From positions 132,001 through 196,000 of the forward strand of contig JAHQIY010000015.1 of assembly GCA_019054805.1 (NCBI GenBank): a stretch of 64,000 nt of DNA. Reading direction: 5' to 3'. The stretch's first letter is position 1. Every line of letters starts with the position of its first letter. Source of the DNA: Brachionus manjavacas (Eukaryota; Rotifera; Eurotatoria; Ploima; Brachionidae). Position numbers and translations under genes: made by a program. This document shows, piece by piece, positions 22,773 through 34,700 of the stretch. A model generated the notes under the pieces. It searched no databases and had not been told where the DNA came from. It saw only the letters and a program-made list of their open reading frames with translations.

Positions 22773-25700
22773 TTAATTAGCTGCAGTTGTTTGCGCATTT
22801 TGCTGTGGTGGCAACCATTTGCGCTTGTAATTCTCTAGGCCGAATCCTTCGTCATAGTTGCCATTTCGGGCAAACAATTGTAAAAAATGTGGCGTGCAAT
22901 ACAAAGTTTGTTTTAAAGACGAAAAGTTACCCAACCTTTAAAAAAAATATATTAATATTTAAATTTAAAAAAAAAGTTTGTTTTAATTTGTAAATTCATG
23001 CGATAAAAAAAAGGGCCGTGGGTCAAACAAAATCGTGCAGTGAATAAAAATCATTTTAAAACTAGAAGAAAAAACAACACTCAACACAAAACTTAAAACC
23101 TATTACTAGAAATTTAGTGTGCGCAAGGAGTTGTTGTTTTTATTTTGGTTTTGGTGAAAGCGATGGATTTGGCGATAGAAGCTTTGGTGTTGCAAGGCCC
23201 TTTGAACTGCTTGGACTCTTTGGACTCAGCGCCGCTGATGACTTTGTGCCCGAACTCAAGGATGCTGGGCTTTTGACCGATGGAGACAATTGTTTTGTCT
23301 TTGGACTGTTGGTTTTAGATGATTGTTGTTCATAATTGGTGTCTACGACAATTAGTCCAAGATCCTTAGCTGGTGCACCACTCTTGCATTTATTAGTTTG
23401 GTGAAATTCAACTGAAGGCGAACTTAGTTTTAATTAATAAAATCAAATATTTTTTTTTAGGTGCCAATTAATAAATTCAAACAAAACAAGCCTAGAACTG
23501 CTTAATCAGAACGATTTTAATTCATTAATTAATTAACAATTACCTGTAATAATTATATTAATAACATTAATTTTTATTTTTAACTCAATTACATTCTATT
23601 TTTTTCTAAAAAAACATCATTTAATTTTAACCAAAAATTATTGTGTCAATATGGAAGTGTTTTTAAATTTTTAAATGATCAAATGATCGTTAATAAATCG
23701 TTTTTTCTAAGGCTAAATTCGTCAACAAAGTTGTGTTGAAGAAGTTGTGGTATTTCACTATTTATTTTACTAAGAGTGATTATATTATATTTGAAACATG
23801 TTTAAGTTGATTTACAGGTAATAGAATAAGAATTAGTGATTAATGTAAACTGGGTCTTACTTTAGGGGACAGTTACAAGTGGTGCATTTAAAGCAAGCCT
23901 TATGATAGACTTTTTTATCGGCTTCAAATTTTTCCATTGCATAGACGGTTTTGTCACAAATGGCACATTTTTCGCTGCTATGACCATTTTGACCATTCTG
24001 ACCATTTTGACCATTTTGACCGTTTTGACCATTTGAAACAGTTGTCAATAGACCGTTGGCATTTAGTTTGCCAACTTGTTTGCTGGGAGGCTGTTTGGCC
24101 GAATTTTTTTCCTTGTTTTGATAAGCAGGACTTGTTGAAGAAGTGAATTTTCTGGGCACATAGTTCATTTTGGACGATGAAGTCTCAATTTTGGCCGCTT
24201 CTTTTTCTAAGTTCAAAAATTTTTGTTTCAAATTTTTGGCATATCCTTGCGGTGGTATTATCTCTTCTTCGGCATAGTGAGCATTTATGCTGCTCTCCAC
24301 TGGCTGTGATTCAAATCTTTAAAAAAAAGAAAATTTCTTCAACTAAAATAAAAAAAGAAATCTCTAAGAATTTAAAAATCAATCGGAGTGAATTTTTTTA
24401 TTAGAAGCAATGTCATGCATTTATTGGCGATTGTCTAATGTCTGAACAGACAAAACAAAGACAAGCAATGTTCACATTTGTTCACATTTGTTCACGTTTA
24501 ATTAATAATGAAGTATACAAAGTATAACTTAAAAAAATTGAAAATAGAAAATAATTTTCTTTTGTCCCAAATTCTGTTTTACTTAATTTCATCTAAATTA
24601 ATTCCTATTTGTAAAAATCTAATTAGACCATCGCCAATTAAAATATCTATTCGACTGGAGTCGACCAAATTAGAGTTTTTTTTTTTTTATTTAGATTTTC
24701 TAGATGAGAAAATAAGTTTATTTTAAAGAAAAAAAAAATCTAGAAGTTATCAAGAAGTTGTCTAGAAGTCATCTAGAAGTCGTCTAGAAGAGAGTTGAAA
24801 TTAGAAAAGCAAATTTTGGTCAACAATTTTTTGAATAGACACTCGTGTGCATTGTGGTCATCATTTATAAAAACATAAATAGGACAAACTAAAAAAAAAG
24901 AAAGTTAAGTGAATGCGTGCATTTCACTTACACTGTTTTGACCGGTGCTTGGCCAATTTGGCTTATAAAATCTTTAGGCGGTGTGACCATTCGTTTAACT
25001 CTATTATTCGACTCAGCCAAAGACTGTTCGAATCTGAGCAAAAAATGAAATAAAATGTTGTACGAAAAACAAGGCATTGTGAAATTGATTTCAAATTGAG
25101 CAAAAAAAATTTGGCCGAATTTTTAAAAAATCAATAAAATGTCACAGCAATAATAAAAAAATTTCCTTGACTTTTTTGAATTATTTGAGAAGTAAAGTCA
25201 CAAAAAAACTAAATTTCTGTTATTATCTAAATTGTCCAAAAGACTAGAATTTTTACTCAGTGATTGGTGTCTGATTTTTTGTCTTAATGACACATGAAAA
25301 AATTTAATTTTAGACTAAAAAATTTGAAGAAAAAAGAAAAATTTTGTTGCCAAAATTTTACGCTCAATTTGTCTAAAAAAATTTCACAAGACCAGAATTG
25401 TTTTTTGTTTATTTTTTTTGTTTATTTAAATTAAAATTTGATCATTCAAAAAAAGTGCTCACTTTTTTAGCGTGTTCTTGGCTGCACCCTTGAGCAAAGC
25501 TAGCTCGTCTTCGTAGACTTGTTGGTGGCACTTGTCTTGTTCGTTGTGGTCAATATGGTCTATTTGATGATCGTATTGATCTAGTGTGTCTTGTGGCGGC
25601 GGAGTGAACGCTTTGAGAGCCTTGCGTTCCCAATTCTCCTTGTTTGTGGTGTCAATATTCTGCCATTTGCTCAAGAGGTTTCTGGCAGTGCCGACCAAAG

Positions 25701-28700
25701 GCACATCGTCTTCGCTTGGCGACACATGTCTCTTTAAAGCATCAGGACTCAAATCCTTAATGTTTTCAATGGACTTCCATTTGGCCAGCAACGACTTGGC
25801 CAATCCTTTGCCCTGCAGTTCACTCGTTTCGCTAATACTAGTCTCGTTGGCATTGCTATTAGACGCTTGGTCCAAATACTGTTTCATTCGGTTCTTGGCC
25901 AGGCCGGACTCGGGCACAAACTCGTCCTTGTTGTACGCGCTGGTGTCGACCGATGGCGTCAAAAGCAATGATGACTCGGCGGTGTCTGTCGATTGCTGCT
26001 TGTCGATTATGATGTATTGACGCGGCTCCATTTGAGGCGGCGGCGTGAACTCCTTAAGCTTTTTGATAGTTCGATCGGGACTCGAACGTTGTCCGTTTGA
26101 TTGTTCCAAATTTTTGAACAAACTCAAGCGTTCTTTGGCGATGCCGGCCGACGATCCGTTCTTGATCAAATCGAGTTCTTGATCGGCCGTGCCGAACACA
26201 GACGGCGAAGAAAGCGCTGTCGGATCGCTGAATAGAGCGAGGCGCGATTTAGCGATGCCTTTTTCGGTCAATTCGCCTTCAATGGTGATGCCACTGCGAT
26301 CAATCGATCGTTGACGAGCACCACCTCCACTGTTAAATATGGCCGCTGTTTGTCTAATTGAGCCGGCCGATGGCAACGCCTCTTCGCTCCGATCCGACTC
26401 ACGGATCACATTTTCGAGTCTATCGGGCGTCTTTTCCTTGAGCACTCGCTTCAATATGTCATCGCGTGGCGGCGTTATTGACTTTTTGCGGCGCACATCG
26501 TCACCACTGGTGGTCGACAACGGCGAACTAGGCGAGTTGAATATTTGTCGACGGCTCTTTATGTAGCCGGCATCTGGCATCGCCTCCTCCACTCTCTCGT
26601 ACACGCTGACCACGTCGGCCGCTCTAGCCATCGGCTCATTTTCGATCTCGGCTCGATCGGCGCCCTCTCTCGGCGGCGTTATCGCTCTGATCGGCTTCGG
26701 CTCACTAGTGTCCGTCTCCGCAATGCTGATATTCTCAAACTTGGTCTTTACATTGTTCAAGTCGGCAAAAGGCATCTTATCGAGTCAACAACAAACAAAA
26801 ATTATTCTATTTTACTTGATGGAAGAGAAGAAGAAGTTAACAAAAAAAAATAACAAAAAAAAAAAACAAAAAATGTTGGAAAAATAAAAAAGGCAAAAAT
26901 TAATTGAATTAAAGGTACTAACAATATCTTTGTTTCCATTTTTGGTTGCATTTTCTTCTTGCTCTTCGTGTTCGTTAACAACAACACCTTCTTCGAACCT
27001 GGAAAAAAGAAGCATTTTATTTGAGAGAATAAATGAGAGAGAGAGAGAGAGAAAAAGAGAGTTAGTAATTGAGATTTGGTTTTAGTTTTAGAAAACATGC
27101 TCATTGCAAATTGGAAGCAAACGAACTAAAAAAGTAAGCAGACAACAAAAACAAAACAAAAAAAAAATAGAAAAATCAAAAACCTATTTTTTTCTTGATT
27201 TAGAGAGTCGTTGTTTGGCGATGAAGTGGAAGAAGAAGGAGCGGACGAGACTGACGAGGCCGAGAGCGATGCCGCGTCGTCCACCTGCGATTCGTTCATG
27301 CACATGGAATCGGCATCAATCGACTTGAGTCTACTCATGTCTTCCATCATGTCCACTGTGGTCACTAAAAGCTCTTCGGTTTGATTGTGTTCTCTATCAT
27401 CACTGTTTAAAATCCAAGCAAAAACAAAAAAAAAAAAGACAAAAAATAATTAAATCACTGCAAACACATGCTCATGATCAAAAAATGAAAAAAAAAAACA
27501 AAGTTAAGTTAAATACTGACTTGAGAAATGTTTGCTTTAGTTTTTCGGATGGCTGAAGTTTTTCGACTTTTTTCAACTCGATCAAGTCGTCCTCTTGTCT
27601 GCTCTCGAACATGTCGCGGATGTTCCTCAAACGTTCAACGTTGTCTTCGGGTACTACACAAAACATTACAAATTAGAAGTCGTTGAGACTAAGACAGAGA
27701 CAAGACTGAGACTGAGAGAGAGTAAGAGAGAGAGAAAAAGAACTAAAAGTGAATGAGCGCGTGTGCTTATAAATCCACTAGCTAGCCAATTTATTATGTG
27801 TGTTTATGTTTGCTTAAGAAATTGAATCCGTTAGAAAAGGAAATGTTGAACTGTAAATATTGTATTGAATCGAATGACCTGTTAAGTGTTTAATTAGGAG
27901 AGAATAGTTTGAATTTTTTGTTGTGGTTGTGTTTTTTATTTTTGACTAAGCGGAGATAGATAGATAGATAGATAGATAGATCGACGGGCGATTCTCTGTT
28001 AGCTTTGCATTAAAAATCTAAATCGCTCTAAGGCCAACTTTAAAGCTAAACAAAAATTTACTCTAGCACTATTTATTCACTTAATTGAACAAACTAATTG
28101 TTCTTTCTACTTTTCAATACGCTTTTCTCTCATTTTTTTATGTAGTTTTTCATTTTTGAATCAAATCATGGAAAAATGGAAAAATAGAAAAATAGAAATT
28201 CGAACTCACTTATTACAAGCAGTAAACGTGTTGGTTTTTTTGTTTGTTTGTGTATGAAAAAATAGAGAAAGAAAAAAAGATTGATATGCAAAGCTAGCAC
28301 CGGTCAACCATACGAAACCAAAAAGATTCTAGCAAACGGAAAAGAAACGCTTGCTTGCTGCTCAAGTCATGTATAAAGTCAAGTTTATTTTGCAAGTTTT
28401 ATTTTTCTCGGCTGAATGAGGACAATTATTAGTCTTGAATAAGAATATCTCTCGCTGGCACCCAAAATAAAGCAATGTAAAATAAAGATAGAAATTAATT
28501 AAAAAATAAAACAAAAAAAGATTCGCCGCCTCTTAATCATTCAAAATCATCATATTCATTCACTCAAATCTACGAATTTATTTACTAAACGAAACTTTTT
28601 TTTTCAAGAAAAAAAAATAAAATAAAAGTGCAACGAAGGAAAGAATTTTAGTTCGACCAAAAACACTTTTAAATCAAAGACAAACAAACACAAGTACTAA

Positions 28701-31700
28701 AATTGAAATTAGAAAAATCCAAAATTAAAAGCCTAACAAAAAACTGAAAATCTCAAAATTAAAATTTTATAAAGACTCTTATTGTTTTTTTTTATTTCTT
28801 TTTTATTTCTTAAAGGAGAAAAAAAAATGTAACTACCACAAAGGTTTTCGTAAAGTGTTATTTCTTTATTCGATTCGAATTTTATCGCAACTCAAACTAG
28901 CATTATTAATTTTTAAATAAGTTTTTTCAATTAATTTAGAAGATTGATCAGCATTTGATACAACAATTTTTTTACTTTCTAAGGGTTATAAATCGAAATT
29001 CGAAGACATCCTACAAGAACCAGTTATAAGTTATAAGCTCATTTCTTTCTAGTTGAGTTTATGATATGCAAAAGTAGCAATAGTTTACAATTACAATCCG
29101 AGACAATAAAAATTATGAAATTATGAAACTTGAACTGAACAAAACAAAAACAAGCTTTGACTTTGAATTTCCAAGAAGAGTTCTTACTTTAATTTAAAGA
29201 AGAATGAAACTTGGAATATAATGACAGGAATCAATCAAAATAAATTCGCAATTAATTTCATTTACTTGTACTAAATGACAGTTTTATTTTGAGCTTTTTA
29301 CCTTTTGATTTTTGATTTTTGTTTTCAATAATTGCAACATCAAGAGTGAAAAGAAAGCGAGATCGGTGCCCTCCATAGCTTTTCTACTTAGTACATAAAA
29401 CAAATATAATGCCACCATAAGACAAATATATTTGCACAATGAGCTTGCTCTTCTTTTCTTTTCTGTTTAAGGATAAAAATCAAGAAAAGATAAATGGATT
29501 TGGATTTGCGCAAGTTGAAATTATTTTCTATTGAAACATTACCTTCGAGAAAATTAAAAAAAAAACTAATTTTACTTATTTTTTTTTTTCAAAAATATAT
29601 TTTATTTAAAAATTAATTTAAAAAAAGGCTTTGAGCTAACATTCGAAATGAGCGCATTTTGTCCAGTAAAAATTTAAAAAATAAACACACGTAATTTAAG
29701 TTACATCATTACAAATAATTTTTTTCCTTTTTCCTTATTTTCTATAGAGACATGACCTATCGAGAAAATTAAAAAAGCTGTGATGAGATTTTAAGACCAA
29801 AATAAAATAGACCAACTAATTTTACTTAATTTTTGTTTATTGAATAAAAAATAGGTGTTTGGTTTATGAGGAAAAGGCCGAATCTTTGTGTGTGTCAAAT
29901 AACACTTCAACCAAAAAGACTACGACTTTAATAAATAGTTTTTTTTTTCTTAACATAGATATTAACAACGACGACAAAAAGAGTACAATTTTTGTGTATC
30001 TAAGGCTGAAAAATTTTCCTAATAATATTTCTTAACGCCAACAACAAAACACACTTTTTTTTCTCCTCTAATCCTGGTACAAAAAACGGCTTAAACAAAA
30101 ATGAAAAAAAAAAAACAAAAAAAAAAGCACTTAAATGTCTCCTATGAAAAGAAAAAAAAGTTTAAACTTTTAAATTTATTTTCAAAAAACAAAGCTCTGA
30201 ATGATCACAGCCTTTTAGATTTTTTGTTTAAAATTAAAAAGGTTGTTTTTTTTTTCTTCTAAATAAGCATGACTTACTAATTCCGTCGACGGGATCAACG
30301 ACAGTGTCGTTTTGGGCATAGGTTTCGGGCGAATCAAACACGTCCACCATTTTGAAAATAAGATCTAAAACTTGAATAGAACAACTTTGAATTGCTTACC
30401 AAAACGAAAAGAAAAAAAAAGTTTAAATGAAAAATGAAAAAAAAAAAAGCGTTTGATAAAATAAAGATAGAATAAAAAACTAATAATCATTTTGAAAAGT
30501 GTATTCGAGATCGAACTTGGAATTTAGAAAAGAAGAGAGAACAGAAATGAGCAAGATAGCTAAGCTAATAATTTATTATTTCGAGATAATTCTTCTATTT
30601 CATAATAATCGGTTCTAGCAGATAGTTTTCTTTGTGAATGCTTAAGCCAGCCCAGTTTGTAGCACTAGAAAAATGGAGGGCGCTGCTGCAGAATATTCCT
30701 GATTAAATTAAAGTTCAATTCAATCAATCACTAAGTAATTCGGGCAGCCTACGCACAATTATTCACTTTTTTTTCTCTTTTTCTTTTCTTTTTTCGTTCT
30801 GTTTAGTTGGCTTAAAGGTTGTGTGGTTCGAATAGCCGAACGCATAAATTATCGATTTGACCAGTTAATTTATTTGTATTTTTTAGATCAAATCATAATT
30901 TGCACGCTTTCAAATTTGGACAAAATCTCTACTAACCTTTTGATTGAGTTGGTTTATGATGCTCTTCGCCGACCTGATCCCGCTCTTCACTGCATTCTTC
31001 TATTTGAAAAAATAATTAAAAAAAAAACACTATAAAAAATAGTTAAAATTAGTTGAAAAAATTGTCTGGTTAATTGATGTTAAAAACTAGAAAAAAAAGA
31101 GCCTCAAAGTATTAAACTGAAAAGTTGTTCAAAAGTTTTTTTTATTTTTAAATGGAACAAAAAAAAGATTTTGATTTTTTTATTTTAAATTTTTTTTTCA
31201 ATTCAGACACTCATTTTGATGCTTATCAAACCGTGTTAAAATCCCAACTAAAGTCAACAATTTTTGCACACTTTTGCAGATAACAAAAAAAGTGAACATT
31301 TGTGCACTAAATTTAAAATCAATTTAAAATAATGCTCAAAATCGTTTTGTTGCTGTTGTTGTTGTTTTTGTCTTATATATTATTATGTTAATCCTTAACT
31401 TGATAGTATGGCAAATATCAATGATCAATGATCAATGATCAATGATCAATAATCAATGATCAATTATCAATGAGTAGATTAAATCACCTTTTTCTACATT
31501 AAAACTTTCAATCAGAGAAGAACTGTCAACAAACTCTTCTCTTTCGATAAACAAAGAAGAATCGGGCACATCGGCCCAGAATAGATCATGGTCAACTAAA
31601 TTAGCAGCGTCCACAGCATTGTTAAATGTGTTACTGATTAATGAATTAGTTGCTTGTCTGCTAGTATGACTGCTACTGTGTGTGCTACTAGTCTCACTTT

Positions 31701-34700
31701 GGTCTCTAAACTCCAAATTGAAACAACTAGTGGAGGTTTTTTTGGTCATACAAGAAGGGGTTGTGTGTGGCAGCAAATAGTCGGACGAGTCCGTGGACAC
31801 ATTTGACGAATTGCTCGACGATTTGAGCATTTCTTCGGGCGCCTCTTCAATCGGGGCCAGATAAGAGCCGAAGCGATTGAACAAAAAGCCCGTTGACGCA
31901 TATTTTTTGATCGGTTGAGCCTGATGAACTATTGTGTAGTAGTCGTCTTCGTTTTGTTCTTCTTCGTCGTCTGTATACTCGTCATAGTTGAAGTCTTGAT
32001 CGAAGTCAATGTCGTCGTTGTCATTGTGATTGTCATTGTTGTTGTCATTATTGTTGTTCTGGTCGTGGTGGTAATGGCCAAAATTGTGTGATTGCTGAGT
32101 GTGAATAGCCATGCGAGTTTGATTGTTTCGATTGCGAAAGTTTTCGTCCAAATTTCGCTCTTGTTGGTCAAGGTCACACTTTGTATCGTTCGAACTCATG
32201 TCAATGGACTTTATTTTAAGATTAATGTCATTGATTTTTTGCTGTAGTCGATTGATTTTGTCCAACTTTTGCAATATGCTAATGCTAGTCTCGTTTTTGT
32301 TGTCGGTCAATTGGCAAATTTCCTCATCGGTCTCAAAATCGATGTCCAAGTCAAAGTGTTTGTCGTCACTGGTGGACGACGAGTGCGTCAATTGAGGCGA
32401 CAGAGAAAGGCCCGAGTCGGTCTTGGACTTGACGTGTTCGTCTTCTTCGTCCAAGCTCTCTTTGTCTCGGTTGATAATGTTGTTCTCGTCTTCCGAATCG
32501 GTGAGCGAACACGAGGACAATGTGGACTCTAGGCTGTCGGGCGTGAACAATTCTCTTGGATGTGCGCTCAAATTTGGATTAGACTTTGGCTTTTGGCTTA
32601 TAGGCTCAAACACGTAGTCACTTTTATACGAGTTAATGGTCGATTGAATTGAGGGCGCTAGCGACGGTGTCGATTTAAAGAACGCTCTATTTGCCAATGT
32701 TTGTTGCAATAGTGACTCGCTCGTTTCAGCGTCCAATTTGATTAATGGACCCTTTGTTTGCGACAATAGCATAAAACTATTTTGACTCATTATTCATCCG
32801 CTCATCAACAACAACGAACAAAAAAAGAAGAGCTAATCAAATCACATACAAAGAAGATCTATCTTTTTTTTTTGGTTTTTTTTTGGTTTTTTTTTGGTTT
32901 TTTTTTGGTTTTTCAGTATTTGTATCTAAGCTAATATTCTAATTTTACAAATTGAAAAAATAAAAACGAGACAAAAAAAAAGGTCAATTTTAAACAAATT
33001 TAAATCCAATTAAAAGCACATCACATTGTAATTAAAACTAAAAATTAAGAGAGTACATTTTTTGCCAACATAATACCATTTATTTGAACAATTGTTCTAC
33101 CTTTTTCTATTGTTACATTTATTATATGCAATTTTATTTGAAAATCTGAAACTCAAATGGCTCATTAAATCAGTTATGTCTCTTTAGTTCGTTTATGTGA
33201 CTTAATCGTGCCAGTAGTCGTATTCTTTTCTCAAAGATAAAGCCACGCATGCATTTAGAACAAGTTAAAAAATCTTCATTTAAGTCTCAGATTATCAGAT
33301 TGCTTTTTTTTTTTGTTTTAACTTTATCCCTGTCTTTTTTTTGTTTGAAAGAGACCAAGTCTAATTAAGTAAATAGGAGAGAAATTTTTTTGAGAATTCA
33401 TTTTTCTTTAATCTTTGATAAAAAATGAATGCATAGTTTTGTTCTCTATGTTAAATGAAAAAGCGTTCACTATTAGAAGAGAATGGCGCATATCAAATGA
33501 ATAATCTAGATTAATAGCCAAAATGGTGAGAGAGATTTAATTAAGGCCCAAATTAAACTATGGGATCATCATAGAAAGAACAAACTAAATTTGACTAAGG
33601 ATCTTTGCCACACATAACTTCTATTCTATTCGAGTCATTTAACTAATGAAGAATCAAATTATAGGTGACTACTATGAGACGACGTTTTGCTATTGTGCTA
33701 ATAAGAAATCGTCGTAATCAAAATAAAATAGCTGATGCCGAATCCCTCCAAGAAATGTTAGAACAATTAGAAGCAATTAAACAAAATTCGCTTAGAAAAT
33801 TATATAATGAAATTAAATATAAATATATATATTTTTATGTGTGTATGTGTGTGTGTTATTAAAAGACCTTTAAGCAGAAATGATTGAATTTTTATATTTC
33901 CAAATATTTATTCTTTTTTTATTGTTGTTGTTGTTGCTAATAAATCGCACTTTTTAAAGCCCGAAGAGTACCGTTGTAGCACCTTATATGCAAAAAGTAG
34001 AAAAAAAAAAGCTAATTAAAATTTTGACCTTTCAAGAAAATTGCATAATCTTGAAAACCAACCTGGCTCAGTTTCACCACTGGATACAAATTAAAATAGC
34101 AATTAACTTGTTGTAAAAAGCTGTTCACTTTTAATTTTACCACTAAATTAGTAAAATAAAATAGAATTTTATTTTTTTGCTCATTTTATTAATTAAATTA
34201 AAAAGATTTTTGAGTCAAAAAATTGATGCTGAAAAATTTTCTAACACACGTACCATTCTGATCGCTCATAGACTCTTCACTCAAATCTCACAAAGCCTAG
34301 TTCACAGGTGAATACTTTTTATTTTTCTAGAATCAAAAACGTCTCATTTGGTCAAACAATATCATCTAGCACTTGACCCCTAAATTTTGTAACTCAAATA
34401 AACTCAAAAAAAAAAAAAGAAAAACAGATAAATCTGAGCCCAAGTTGATTCATATCGACTCAAATCTTGTTTTTATTTTTTCTCCCATTTTTTTATTGTT
34501 GTTGTAATTAATACGACTGCTCCAATTTTTATAAGTTAATTTAAATTAAATTTAGTCTTAACAAAACAACTTGTCTTAGTTTAAAATTTAAAAAAAGATT
34601 GTTTAAATTGATTAAAAAATAATCCCAAAAGTCTTGTCAATTTCAAAGTACAGGTATGAAATTTGAAATATTTAATCAACTAACTAACTAACTGTAAACA

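Noticed and set aside
22787-23335. Plus-strand frames of 68 and 72 codons
   Set aside because: They are the antisense of the LIM second half and of the alternative last exon.
33665-33862. 65-codon plus-strand frame (TMRRRFAIVLIRNRR) in the EPLIN-like intron
   Set aside because: Short, ends in a TATA/TGTG-rich run, no family signal; AG upstream may be chance. Not enough to call a gene.
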